Below, in pieces: positions 8,922-19,129 of a DNA stretch of 64,000 bases. Where the stretch lies: contig NZ_AP024269.1 in the NCBI RefSeq assembly GCF_016629525.1, positions 1,240,001 to 1,304,000 on the forward strand, given 5' to 3'. The DNA comes from Kaistia sp. 32K (GTDB lineage Bacteria; Pseudomonadota; Alphaproteobacteria; Rhizobiales; Kaistiaceae). The notes below the pieces were generated by a model. That model ran no database searches and was not told the DNA's origin. It saw only the letters and a list, made by a program, of their open reading frames with translations. The position numbers and the translations under genes were made by a program. Every line of letters starts with the position of its first letter. Position 1 is the first letter of the stretch.

Positions 8922-8936
8922 GTTCGTGCTTTGTTC
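8922..8936. promoter_or_regulatory. Putative LexA (SOS) box upstream of tag
   Basis: GTTC (8922-8925), 7 bases, GTTC (8933-8936). The direct repeat GTTC-N7-GTTC is the known alphaproteobacterial LexA target. It sits 25 bp upstream of the start codon of a DNA repair gene, a position that would block transcription. Confidence 0.6.
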
Positions 8937-9145
8937 TAGCTTTTCGAGGGTAGGCAGAGCAAGTCCCCGCCGCGCCGGCTCCGCGCGGATGCATCGCCGC
9001 TAGGGCTTCGTTCACCATAACGGGCGGCAACGTCCCGGATTCATGCTTCCTTTGCCTCAGGCTGGCTAGCGTGACGGCTGGCTGGCCGAGATCCCCCGCG
9101 ATCGACGTCCGGCCGAACGTCGCGCCGAATGTTCCGAGGGGGCCC

Positions 9146-9844
9146 ATGCGAAGCCTGCTGCATCCGATGACCCTGGCCAGCCTGATCCTGATCGGCCTGA
9201 CGATCGGCGCCGCGGCCAATGATCGATATACGCCGCGGCCGCCCGTCCTGATCGACGAAGGCTATCCGGAGCGACCGCGGATCCGCGAGCGCAGCGTGGA
9301 TCGGCCGGTAGTGCGGAGAGTGCGGCCGGCGACGCAGGAGAGCGCCGGGCTGGTGTCGAATGCGGCGCCGTCCAAGCAGCGCAAGGCGCGGCGCGACTTC
9401 GATCCGGCTTTCCTGCCGACGGTCATTCCCTATGACGGCAACGAGGCGGCAGGCACGATCGTCATCGATACGGCGTCGCGCTACCTCTATCTGGTCGAGG
9501 CGGACGGTAGCGCGCGGCGCTATGGCGTCGGGGTCGGCAAGGCCGGGTTCGACTGGGTCGGCACCCACAGCGTCACGCGCAAGGCCGAGTGGCCGACCTG
9601 GACGCCGCCGCCGGAGATGCGCAAGCGCCGGCCAGGCCTGCCGGTGCGCATGGAAGGCGGGCCGAACAATCCGCTCGGCGCCCGCGCGCTCTATCTTGGC
9701 TCGACGCTCTATCGCATCCATGGCTCGAACGAGCCGTGGACGATCGGCAAGGCCGTCTCGTCGGGCTGCTTCCGGATGCGGAACGAGGATGTCGTCGATC
9801 TCTACGAGCGGGTCGATGTCGGCGCGCGCGTGATCGTCCGCTAG
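9146..9844 (+). CDS. L,D-transpeptidase, YkuD/ErfK family (second copy)
   Basis: Exported peptidoglycan cross-linking enzyme of about 232 residues. An N-terminal hydrophobic signal (LLHPMTLASLILIGLTIGAAA) is followed by an Arg/Pro-rich linker and the YkuD domain, which starts at AAGTIVIDTASRYLYLVEADG. The catalytic region has RIHGSNEPW and SSGCFRMRNEDVVDLY, with the same Ser in place of the usual motif His as the gene at 954. The two share almost the same motif order (KAEWPTWTPPP, GGPNNPLGARALYL) and are paralogues about 8 kb apart. I chose the ATG at 9146 because of the GAGGGGG ribosome site and the signal peptide; an upstream in-frame start would add 25 non-homologous residues. Confidence 0.85.
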   Translation: MRSLLHPMTLASLILIGLTIGAAANDRYTPRPPVLIDEGYPERPRIRERSVDRPVVRRVRPATQESAGLVSNAAPSKQRKARRDFDPAFLPTVIPYDGNEAAGTIVIDTASRYLYLVEADGSARRYGVGVGKAGFDWVGTHSVTRKAEWPTWTPPPEMRKRRPGLPVRMEGGPNNPLGARALYLGSTLYRIHGSNEPWTIGKAVSSGCFRMRNEDVVDLYERVDVGARVIVR

Positions 9845-9849
9845 GGCGC

Positions 9850-9877
9850 AAAACAAAACGGGCGCCCGAGGCGCCCG
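9850..9877 (-). terminator. Rho-independent terminator for the minus-strand lipoprotein gene
   Basis: A CGGGCGCC / GGCGCCCG stem with a 3-base loop is followed, on the minus strand, by TTTTGTTTT. It sits 25 bp past the lipoprotein stop codon and may also serve the convergent transpeptidase gene. Confidence 0.8.
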
Positions 9878-9901
9878 CTGATGTGATGACCGGTCGAAGC
9901 T

Positions 9902-10504
9902 CTAGAACGGCCAGAGCTTGCTGACGTCGAACTTCTTCTTCACCTTCGCCGGCTCTTCCATCGGCGCGTTGGGGTCGGCCTCGCGATAGGCGACCGGCGG
10001 CTCGGTGAGATACTTGCGGGTGGCATTGCCCTGGGCGTCATAGGAGCCGCCCTTGCCCTTGTGCAGCGCGTCCCAGGCCTTCTTGCCTTCGGCGCGGCGG
10101 GCTTCGGAATATTCTTCCTCGCGGCGGCTGAAGGTGGTCTGGCCGGGCGCCAGCTTCAGGTTCGGCGCGCCTTCGCTATTCGGGGCGACGGCGTCGTTCT
10201 CGCGCTTCTTGCGCCTGGCGACGTCCGGATCCTTGGGCCAGTTCATGTCGGTGGCGGCCGAGGCCGTGTTGACCGGCTGCGGCAGGCTCTGGCTCGGCGG
10301 CACGACGATACCACCGCGCGGCTTGTAGTCGATCTGCGGCCGGTCCTCGGAGCCGAGGCTCGCGATGCTCATCACGTCCGTCAGCGTCTGCTTCTCGGGC
10401 GATACGCCGGTGCCGTAGGTGGTCCCCGAACATCCTGCGAGCGCGGTCGCCAACAGGGCGCCCGCAGGCAAAATCAGAAATCGCTGAACAGTCGATGCGG
10501 GCAT
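9902..10504 (-). CDS. Putative lipoprotein of unknown function
   Basis: Two-hundred-residue protein. A type II signal peptide ends in LATALAGC, a typical lipobox that would put the mature protein on a membrane as a lipoprotein. The rest is polar, rich in Pro, Lys and Glu, with no catalytic motif that I recognise; one segment (RREEEYSEARRAEGKKAWDALHKG) could be helical. It ends in KFDVSKLWPF. I do not recognise the family beyond an impression that similar lipoproteins are conserved in Hyphomicrobiales. It is a single-gene unit with its own terminator, 105 bp from ribF. Confidence 0.8.
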   Translation of the reverse strand: MPASTVQRFLILPAGALLATALAGCSGTTYGTGVSPEKQTLTDVMSIASLGSEDRPQIDYKPRGGIVVPPSQSLPQPVNTASAATDMNWPKDPDVARRKKRENDAVAPNSEGAPNLKLAPGQTTFSRREEEYSEARRAEGKKAWDALHKGKGGSYDAQGNATRKYLTEPPVAYREADPNAPMEEPAKVKKKFDVSKLWPF

Positions 10505-10609
10505 GTCGATCGGTCACTCCTGGGCGCGCTCGAATCGGCACACCTTAACCTGTGTCGTGGTTAAACGCAGAAAAGCAGGCAAAATTCCGGCACGGTCTCG
10601 GGCGTCCTT

Positions 10610-11647
10610 CTAACGGATGGACAGGGCCGGGGCAACATCGGCGGATGGCGCGATGAGGGCCAGCCGCTGGTCGAGCGAGGTGCCCGGCCCGGCATTGGCG
10701 AGAATCCGGCGGGCCGCCTCCGAATCCCGATCCATCTGCGCGATCAGCGCGTCAATGCTCTCGAAACGCTCCTCGCCGCGCAGGAAACGATGGAAGGTAA
10801 TGACGACGGCCTCATCGTAAAGCGAGTCGGCAAAGTCGAAGACATGCACCTCGAGCAGCACCGCGCCATTGTCGAAGGTCGGCCGGCGGCCATAGCTCGC
10901 GACGGCGTCGTGCGTCGTGCCGTCGGCGCGGGTGAGGGTGACGGCGTAGATCCCGAGCGCCAGCCCGCAATCGGCCGGAAGCCGCACATTGGCCGTCGGA
11001 TAGCCGAGCTCGCGCCCGCGCTTGTCGCCATGCTGGACCTTGCCCATGACGAACCAGCGATAACCGAGCTCGGAATTGGCCCGCTCGATCTCGCCTTGCT
11101 CCAGGCTCTGGCGCACGCGGCTGGACGAGAACGACTGGCCGTTGCCGTCGATGACGGCGCCGAGAACCGAAACCGTGAAGCCGTGTCGCGCGCCCTGATG
11201 CGCCAGGAAGGCCGGGGAGCCGAGCCGGTCGTGGCCGAACTGGAAGTCGTGGCCGATGATCGCCGCCGTGATGCCGAGCCGCTCGACCAGGATCTTGTCG
11301 ACGAAGTCATCGGCGCTGGTCTCGGCGAATTCCCTGTCGAAACGGGCGACGACGATGCCGTCCAGCCCGAACGCCGCTGCCAGCCGCGCCTTCGCCTCCA
11401 TGGTCGAAAGGCGGAACAGCGGGCTGTCGGGCCGGAAAACGGAGCGCGGGTGCGGCTCGAAGGTCAGCAGCAGCGCCGGCGCCTGGTGGGCGCTGCCTTC
11501 GCTGCGCGCGGCTTCCAGCAGCGCCTGATGGCCGCGATGCATGCCGTCGAAATTGCCGATCGCGACGGCGCCGCCGCGACAATCGGCCGGAATGGCATCG
11601 AGCGGCAGGATCCGGGCCGGCAGCAGGTGCGCGGGGGCGCTGGTCAT
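10610..11647 (-). CDS. ribF: Bifunctional riboflavin kinase / FAD synthetase
   Basis: Converts riboflavin to FMN and FMN to FAD. The 345-residue protein has the N-terminal FAD synthetase (nucleotidyltransferase) domain with GNFDGMHRGHQALLEAA and FEPHPRSVFRPDSP, and the C-terminal flavokinase domain with GYPTANVRLPADCGLALGIYAV and LLEVHVFDF. Length and domain order are standard. The HAD-family gene lies upstream in the same direction with a 123-bp gap, so the two could share a transcript. Confidence 0.94.
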   Translation of the reverse strand: MTSAPAHLLPARILPLDAIPADCRGGAVAIGNFDGMHRGHQALLEAARSEGSAHQAPALLLTFEPHPRSVFRPDSPLFRLSTMEAKARLAAAFGLDGIVVARFDREFAETSADDFVDKILVERLGITAAIIGHDFQFGHDRLGSPAFLAHQGARHGFTVSVLGAVIDGNGQSFSSSRVRQSLEQGEIERANSELGYRWFVMGKVQHGDKRGRELGYPTANVRLPADCGLALGIYAVTLTRADGTTHDAVASYGRRPTFDNGAVLLEVHVFDFADSLYDEAVVITFHRFLRGEERFESIDALIAQMDRDSEAARRILANAGPGTSLDQRLALIAPSADVAPALSIR

Positions 11648-11770
11648 GTTGGCTCCAGGTGAGCCCGCCGGCGTGGTGTCGGCGGCTGCGGCCGGAAACT
11701 GGCCTCTCGGCTCGACAGGGTCAAGACGTCTGTTTCGTTTGCCCCACCGGAGCGGGACACTCGTGGTGGA

Positions 11771-12643
11771 TCACCAGGCGAGGTGCGGAATATAGGCGCG
11801 GACCGCCAGCCGGTTCTCGACGAGGAAGCCGTGCACGGCGCCGGCCTCCGGGGCATGGTCCGGGCCGAAGCTCGCCGAATGGATGCCGCCGGTGACGAAC
11901 AGCACGTCGAGATCCTGCTGGCAGGCGCCGCGCAGATCCGTCGGCGCGCCGTCGCCGATCGCCAGCACTTCCTGCTTCTCGACGTGGCTTCCCCGGATGG
12001 CCGATGCCTTGCGGAGCGCGGCCTCGTAGATCGGCGGGTTCGGCTTGCCGGCGACGAAGCTTGTGCCGCCCAGCGCGGTGTAGCGCTCGGCGAGCGAGCC
12101 GGCGCACCAGACGAAGCGCTCGCCGCGCTCCACCACGATGTCGGGATTGGCGCAGATCATAGGCAGGTCGCGCTTGCGCCAGCTGGCGAAACGCGCGGCA
12201 TAATCATCCGGCGTCTCGACGCTGTCGTCGAACAGGCCGGTGCAGGAGATCAGTTCCGCCTCGTCCTCGCCGACCAGTTGCAGCGGCAGGCCCTCGTAGA
12301 GCGATTTCTCGCGCTCGTTGCCGACATGGAAGGTCTTGGCGGCGCCGCGCGCCTCGAGCAGGCCGCGGGTCACGTCGCCCGAGGTGACGATGCCGTCGTA
12401 GCAGTCGGGCCCGACGCCCAGCCCGTTCATCTGGTCGACGATGTGCTGGCTGGTGCGGGGCGCATTGGTGATGAGCACGACGATGCCGCCCTGCGCGCGA
12501 TAGCGCCGGAGCGCATCGCAGGCCGGCGCAAAGGCGCGCACGCCATTGTGGATGACGCCCCAGACGTCGCTGAGCACGACGGGATACTGGGAGGCGAGTT
12601 CCGACAGTCCGGCGACTGCGAGGGGGGAAGTCGTGTTGGTCAT
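11771..12643 (-). CDS. HAD-superfamily hydrolase, class IIA (TIGR01459-like)
   Basis: Haloacid dehalogenase-type phosphatase of about 290 residues, related to the NagD/4-nitrophenylphosphatase class IIA group. Motif I is LSDVWGVIHNG, the motif II region is VVLITNAPRTSQHI, and motif III/IV is EVLAIGDGAPTDLRGACQQDLDVLFVTGG. The physiological substrate is unknown; the family is common in rhizobia. I chose the ATG at 12643 because it precedes the conserved domain closely; a longer frame upstream is unlike the family. The start has no strong ribosome site. Confidence 0.82.
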   Translation of the reverse strand: MTNTTSPLAVAGLSELASQYPVVLSDVWGVIHNGVRAFAPACDALRRYRAQGGIVVLITNAPRTSQHIVDQMNGLGVGPDCYDGIVTSGDVTRGLLEARGAAKTFHVGNEREKSLYEGLPLQLVGEDEAELISCTGLFDDSVETPDDYAARFASWRKRDLPMICANPDIVVERGERFVWCAGSLAERYTALGGTSFVAGKPNPPIYEAALRKASAIRGSHVEKQEVLAIGDGAPTDLRGACQQDLDVLFVTGGIHSASFGPDHAPEAGAVHGFLVENRLAVRAYIPHLAW

Positions 12644-13190
12644 GCGCCCGGGCGTATTGCTTCCCCTTGCGGGGGTCAAGCGCGCCGCTCGGCTTGGCCG
12701 GGAGTTTGCATGTTCGCCGCCACGCTGATGCGCAGCTGCAACGGAAGCGCGTCCGGGAAGGGATCGAAGAGACCGATCGTGGCGGCTGCGGCAAAGCGCT
12801 CTCCGGCAACTCCCGGTCATGATCTAGACATGATAGCAGTGCGGGTTAGCGTAACGTAAGGAATGGGTTGAAAAACAGAAGGATGTCTGTTTTGCCGGTT
12901 CGGCGTGGCCTCGGGTCATGCTACCCAAGTTTATGATTTCATTGGTGTCTCGGTTCGACGTCCTGTGATTGTAGATCGTGGACCCTACACCTCTAGTTCG
13001 TTTGTCGAGATTGTGTGGGTTGGTGATCGAGTTGTCCCCCTGGCTCGGAGGTTGCCTTGAATGAGCATGCAGCCATTCCGCGGATAAGGTTAGTCCGGCT
13101 GCCCGGCGAGGGCAGTGTCGCGCTTCTCCGGGAGCGGTCGCTGGATGCTGGCCGCGTCCCTGCCGGCGGCGGGGAAGGGCGTTGAACTAC
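12644..13190. other. Divergent intergenic region with an inverted repeat
   Basis: About 550 bp without a convincing gene separate the HAD gene (leftward) and the first TPR gene (rightward). The composition from about 12830 to 13020 is richer in A and T than the flanks. An 8-bp inverted repeat, AAAACAGA (12872-12879) / TCTGTTTT (12886-12893), could be an operator or a small-RNA hairpin. An 8-codon leader frame at 13061-13087 follows GGAGG, but it is too short to trust. Confidence 0.5.
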
Positions 13191-14963
13191 ATGCCCGACG
13201 CCGACCGCCCCTCGACCGAGATCGATTCGGCCTTCCCGCCCGCCGAGGTGCGCGCCGCCCTGCGCAAGGCGCTGGCGAGCCCGGAGCTCGTCGCCTCGCC
13301 CCAGCTCTGCGCCTTTCTCACCTACGTCGTCGAGGCCCGTCTCGCCGGCAACGAGCATCTGCTCAAGGGACAGAACATCGGCAGGGTCGTTCTCGGCCGT
13401 CCGGAGAGCTTCGACGCCCAGCGCGATCCGATCGTCCGTGTCGAGGCCAATCGCCTGCGGCGCACGCTCACTGCCTATTACAAGGGCAGCGGCGCCGACG
13501 AGACGATGCACCTCGTCGTCGGGCGCGGTTCCTACGTACCCCGCTTCGAACCGGCCCCGCCGCCGCCGGCCGTGGATGCGCCCGAGCCACCGGCGGCCGC
13601 CCCGCAGGATCGGCCCGCGCCGGCAAAGGCGCACCCGCTGCCCGTGCGCGCCGGCCGCCTGGCGCTCATCATCGGCGTCGCACTCGCCTCCATCGCCGTC
13701 GCGGTCTATGGCGCCATCACCCTTTTCGCTCCGCAACCGGTCGCCAGAACGCCGGTCGTCAACGCGACGCATGTCTTTGGCCCGGGCGTCGGGCCGGGCG
13801 CCGACCAGCCCTACCTTCCCAGCGTCGAGGTGATGGCCTTCACGACGCATACGGCCGGCAGCGCGGCCGAGCGGGCGCGCGAGCTGGTGGCGACCCTCAC
13901 GGTCTCCCTCGCGCGTTTCCCCGAATTGCGCGTGCTCGCCCGGGGAAGCGAGCGGGCCGATTTCCGGCTCGACGGCGAAGTCACGCTGGGCGAGACGACC
14001 AATACCGTGGCGATGCGCCTCTCGGTGGCCGGGACGGCCGAGGTAATCTGGAGCGCCAGTGTGGAGCTGAAGCCGAACGAGCTCGGATCGGACTCTGGCA
14101 TCGAGCGCGTCGTGGCGATCGCGACCACGGCGATCGCCCCGCAATTCGGCGCCATCGCCCAGTACCTCGCCGGCGGCAAGGATGTCGGCGAGGCCGACGA
14201 GGGCGGCATCGGCGACTATGGCTGCATGATCAGCGCGCAACTGCAGCACCATCGCCTGGATGACGGCAGCTGGCAGAAGCTCGACGCCTGCCTGCGGGAT
14301 ACGATCGCGCGCTATCCGAATTTTGCGACGGCAGCCGCGTCGCGCGCTCTGCTGCTCGTCGAGGACTATCGCCTGGATCCGGTTGAAAGCTCGGCCCAGG
14401 TCGCGTTGCGGGATGCCGAGACCGAGGCGCGGCGCGCCTTGCAGCTCGAGCCGACGAATGTGCGCGCCTTGACGGCCGCGGCGGTCGTCGCGCTCGGCAA
14501 GGACGATCTCGACGTTGCCCGCACGATCGGCCTGCGGGCGGTCACCGCCAACCCGCTCGATCCGCTGTCGCGGTCGCAATATGTGCTCACTCTGATCGCG
14601 TCGGGTTACTACGATCAGGCGCTCGCCCAGTCGGCGATCGCGCGCCAGATCGACCCGGCCCATATCAGCTTCTACGACTCGCTCGACTATCTCGCCCATT
14701 TCGGCAAGGGAACCGAGCCGAACCCGTTGCGGAGCGCGGTCGTCGCCGATGTTCCGACGCTGCCTTATGGCGCAATTGCGCGCGTTCTGGCGTATAATTC
14801 GGGCGACGAGAACGAGGCGCGGGATCAGGCGCGCGCGGTTCTTTACGAGATCATGCCGGCCTTCGCCGACGATATGCCGTCGGCGCTGCATCGACAGTTT
14901 ACCGCTTCGCCCTTCACGGAGCGTCTCGAGGCCGCGCTGCGGCAGGCTGAGGTCGGCAGCTGA
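13191..14963 (+). CDS. Membrane protein with TolB-like domain and TPR repeats (copy 1)
   Basis: About 590 residues. The N-terminal cytoplasmic module (about residues 15-120: LCAFLTYVVEARLAG, LGRPESFDAQRDPIVRVEANRLRRTLTAYY, GRGSYVPRFEP) is the one commonly found at the start of rhizobial TolB/TPR and adenylate-cyclase proteins. A Pro-rich linker and one membrane span (LALIIGVALASIAVAVYG) come next. The exterior part has a TolB N-terminal-like fold and helical TPR-type repeats in the last 250 residues. No cyclase or kinase domain is present. A TTG at 13182 is an alternative start. The stop lies 12 bp before its paralogue, so they form an operon. Its role is unknown; signalling or assembly scaffold is inference. 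Confidence 0.75.
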   Translation: MPDADRPSTEIDSAFPPAEVRAALRKALASPELVASPQLCAFLTYVVEARLAGNEHLLKGQNIGRVVLGRPESFDAQRDPIVRVEANRLRRTLTAYYKGSGADETMHLVVGRGSYVPRFEPAPPPPAVDAPEPPAAAPQDRPAPAKAHPLPVRAGRLALIIGVALASIAVAVYGAITLFAPQPVARTPVVNATHVFGPGVGPGADQPYLPSVEVMAFTTHTAGSAAERARELVATLTVSLARFPELRVLARGSERADFRLDGEVTLGETTNTVAMRLSVAGTAEVIWSASVELKPNELGSDSGIERVVAIATTAIAPQFGAIAQYLAGGKDVGEADEGGIGDYGCMISAQLQHHRLDDGSWQKLDACLRDTIARYPNFATAAASRALLLVEDYRLDPVESSAQVALRDAETEARRALQLEPTNVRALTAAAVVALGKDDLDVARTIGLRAVTANPLDPLSRSQYVLTLIASGYYDQALAQSAIARQIDPAHISFYDSLDYLAHFGKGTEPNPLRSAVVADVPTLPYGAIARVLAYNSGDENEARDQARAVLYEIMPAFADDMPSALHRQFTASPFTERLEAALRQAEVGS

Positions 14964-14975
14964 AATGGTGCCTCG

Positions 14976-16748
14976 ATGAGCGACAGCGGCCTGAAGGATA
15001 TCGGACCCTCCGATGCTTCCCCCGCCGACGTGCGCGCGGCGCTATCGGCGATCCAGTCGTCGGCTGTCTTCGGCGCGTCGCGCCAGCTGAGCCTGTTTCT
15101 CGGCTATGTCGTCGAGAAGACACTCGCCGGCGACGCCGACAGGATCAAGGCCTATAGCATCGCCACCGAGGCGCTCGGGCGCCCCGAGACCTTCGATCCC
15201 TCGGTCGATCCCATTGTCCGGGTCGAGGCCGGCCGCCTGCGCAAGGCGCTCGAGACCTACTACCAGGGCGAGGGCGCCGCAGCGCCGATGCGGATTTCCA
15301 TCCCGCGCGGCAGCTATGTGCCGAGGTTCGAGCCTCGGCAGGAGGGCACAGCCAAGCCTTCGGGCGCCTCGGATCTCCCGGCCGACGGGGTGGCCGATGC
15401 CGGCCAGTCGGACGAGCCGGGTTCTGCCGTCGTGGAATCGGCGGATGCTGCCCAGCGCGGGCGCGCATGGCGGATCGGCGGGCTGGTGCTCCTCCTTGCC
15501 CTGGCCGTGGCGGGCATTTTCGGCGCACGGGCATTCTTCTCGGCCGGGCCATCCGACGCAGCGGGGGCGCCCCCCGTCGCGAAGGTTGAAACGGCCGCCT
15601 CCACGGCCGCGAGGCCGATGGTGCCGCGCATCTTCGTCGTGCCGTTCGCCGTCACGAACGATCTGGCGACGGGCATCACCGGCAGCCAGTTCGCCACCAA
15701 GATGGTGACCGCGCTCTCCCGCTTCGACGAGGTCACGGTGGTCACCCGCCTGGACGGCGATGCCGATTACCTGCTCAGCGGCACGCTGTCGGAAGGGCAG
15801 GGCGGGATCTCCGCCGCGACTCTGCTGACCGACCGGATATCCGGGCGCGTGATCTGGTCCTCCAAGCTGAGCGCGCCCCGCAATCCGATCCAGCCGTCGC
15901 TCGCGATCGACGAACTGGTGGCCGACATCGCCGTCACGCTGGCCCAGCCCTATGGCGTCGTCATGTCGGACCGGCTGGCCCGCACGGATCGTCCCGACGA
16001 CGGCTTCCTCTGCCTCGCCCGGTCGTTCAACTACTGGCGCGACTTCACGACCGCGACCCATGCCGAGATCCGCAACTGCCTGGAAGAGCTGACCCACCGC
16101 TATCCGACCTATGCGCTGCCTTACGCCATGCTGACCTTCATCTATCTCGATGAGGACGGGCTGGCCTTCAACGTGCAGCCCGAAAGCCCTTCTGTGGATC
16201 GCGCCGTCAAGGCTTCGGCGATGGCGGTGCAACTGGCGCCGACCAGCGCGAGGGCCCAGCAGGCGCTGCAATATGCCTATTTCGCCACCGGCCAGATCGA
16301 TCGCGCCATCGCGACCGGCAAGCGGGCCGTGCAGCTCAATCCGCTCGATACCGAGGTCCGGGCCTCGCAGGGCCAGGTTCTCATCGTCGCCGGCAACTAT
16401 CTGCTCGGCGCCACGCTGATCGAGGAGGCGGCCAGCCATAACCCGGCCTATCCGCCCTGGTATGATCTCTACCTCGCGCTGGCGGCGTTCCAGGCCGGCA
16501 ACGAGCCCGCCATGCGCACGCTGGTCCGCCGCGTCGCCCTGCCGGAGCATCCGCTTGCCGCCACGCTCGCCCTGATCGCCGGCGGCGCCGACGGCTCGCC
16601 GGTTGCACGGCTGGATGCGCTCGCCAATATCGAGAACAAATTTCCGGAACTGCGCGCCGATCCGGCACGGGTGCTCGCGCGGATCATCCCCAATCCCGTC
16701 CTGGTGGACAAGTTGGTCGACGCGGTCAGGACCGCCGGGCTCGTTTAG
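14976..16748 (+). CDS. Membrane protein with TolB-like domain and TPR repeats (copy 2)
   Basis: Paralogue of the preceding gene, with the same length and architecture: 590 residues. The N-terminal module has LSLFLGYVVEKTLAGDADRIK, LGRPETFDPSVDPIVRVEAGRLRKALETYYQG and IPRGSYVPRFEP. The membrane span is GLVLLLALAVAGIFGARAFF. The TolB-like segment starts PRIFVVPFAVTNDLATGI, with the phrase LLSGTLSEGQGG. The TPR region includes APTSARAQQALQYAYFATGQIDRAI and a following GNYLLGATLIEEAASHNP. Divergence between the copies is large apart from the N-terminal module, so the duplication is old. A sigma-54 activator gene follows 120 bp later. Confidence 0.75.
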   Translation: MSDSGLKDIGPSDASPADVRAALSAIQSSAVFGASRQLSLFLGYVVEKTLAGDADRIKAYSIATEALGRPETFDPSVDPIVRVEAGRLRKALETYYQGEGAAAPMRISIPRGSYVPRFEPRQEGTAKPSGASDLPADGVADAGQSDEPGSAVVESADAAQRGRAWRIGGLVLLLALAVAGIFGARAFFSAGPSDAAGAPPVAKVETAASTAARPMVPRIFVVPFAVTNDLATGITGSQFATKMVTALSRFDEVTVVTRLDGDADYLLSGTLSEGQGGISAATLLTDRISGRVIWSSKLSAPRNPIQPSLAIDELVADIAVTLAQPYGVVMSDRLARTDRPDDGFLCLARSFNYWRDFTTATHAEIRNCLEELTHRYPTYALPYAMLTFIYLDEDGLAFNVQPESPSVDRAVKASAMAVQLAPTSARAQQALQYAYFATGQIDRAIATGKRAVQLNPLDTEVRASQGQVLIVAGNYLLGATLIEEAASHNPAYPPWYDLYLALAAFQAGNEPAMRTLVRRVALPEHPLAATLALIAGGADGSPVARLDALANIENKFPELRADPARVLARIIPNPVLVDKLVDAVRTAGLV

Positions 16749-16807
16749 CTAAATTGCGTAGTGATTTTGGAGGGATGCGGCGCGTTTCTGAACGCTTTGT
16801 TTACCCT

Positions 16808-16822
16808 GTTCTGAGATTGTTC
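16808..16822. promoter_or_regulatory. Putative LexA (SOS) box upstream of the sigma-54 activator
   Basis: GTTC (16808-16811), 7 bases, GTTC (16819-16822): the exact alphaproteobacterial LexA direct repeat, 46 bp before the likely ATG. There is no independent sign that this regulator belongs to the SOS response, so chance occurrence is a real possibility. Confidence 0.35.
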
Positions 16823-16868
16823 GGCTGTCGCGGCAGATATTTTGCGGCGGAAGAAGGGTCTTCCTGGC

Positions 16869-18314
<1,446 letters not shown>

Positions 18315-18435
18315 GCCGTTGGCGAGCCGAATTAATCCTCATTTGTTGAATCGCTTGCACGCGACGCGCCGGAACGGCATGTTCGCGCGAAATGGGGTGG
18401 CGCGGACGTTCTGCGTCCGAGATGAGGGGAAAGTC

Positions 18436-19020
18436 ATGATGGACGGGGCGTCCCGGATTTCCGGGATTGCGGTGGCGGGTGCGTTGCTGTTCGCGGTTTC
18501 CGGCGCGGCGTTCGCCGGCGAGGTCGCCGACAAGGCCGCCGCCGCGGAGACGCTGCTTCAGGCAGGCAAGGCGGCCGACGCGCACACGGCCCTCGACCAG
18601 GCGGTCGACGCGTTCTGGAAGTCGGCGCCGCTGACCCTGAAGAACGCTCGTTTCGTCAACGAAGCCAAGGGTTTTGGCGATTATGTCGAGCATCAGGGCT
18701 CGAGCTTCGCGCCGTCCAGCACCCTGCAGGTCTATGTCGAGCCGCAGGGCTTCGGCTGGCAGGAGGTCGATGGCGGCTACAAGATCGCCTTCGCCTCCGA
18801 TGTCGAGATCCGCAATGCCGGCGGCCAGATCCTGACCAAGTCGGCGGCCCCGGCGCTGCTGGAAAAGACCAGCCGCAACAAGAACCGCGAGTTCCAGGTC
18901 ACCGTCGGCTTCCAGCTGCCGGCGCTGAAGCCGGGTAACTATGTGCTGGTGCTGACCGTCACCGACCAGGCGACGGGGCACTCGGCGCCGGTCGAGCTGC
19001 CGTTCACCATTTCCGGCTGA
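18436..19020 (+). CDS. Exported protein of unknown function
   Basis: About 194 residues. The signal peptide (IAVAGALLFAVSGAAFA-GE) is followed by a helical segment, KAAAAETLLQAGKAADAHTALDQAVDAFW, resembling one TPR-like helical pair. The remainder looks like a beta-rich domain, with STLQVYVEPQGFGW, FASDVEIRNAGGQIL, FQVTVGFQLPALKPGNYVLVLTVTDQ and PVELPFTISG. The last part resembles an immunoglobulin-like periplasmic fold. I do not recognise the family. GAGGGGA precedes the ATG; a second ATG follows at once. Confidence 0.8.
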   Translation: MMDGASRISGIAVAGALLFAVSGAAFAGEVADKAAAAETLLQAGKAADAHTALDQAVDAFWKSAPLTLKNARFVNEAKGFGDYVEHQGSSFAPSSTLQVYVEPQGFGWQEVDGGYKIAFASDVEIRNAGGQILTKSAAPALLEKTSRNKNREFQVTVGFQLPALKPGNYVLVLTVTDQATGHSAPVELPFTISG

Positions 19021-19129
19021 CCGACTGCCGCCGGACTGTGTCCGACATCACTGCGTCCGCGCCCCCGCGGATGCATGACGGCGGGCATATCGGACAGGCT
19101 TTTCCCCTCGATCGGTTGCGGCGCGCTGC

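Noticed and set aside
13061..13087. Eight-codon leader peptide before the TPR genes
   Set aside because: GGAGG is present nine bases upstream, but eight codons with no regulatory codon pattern are within chance.
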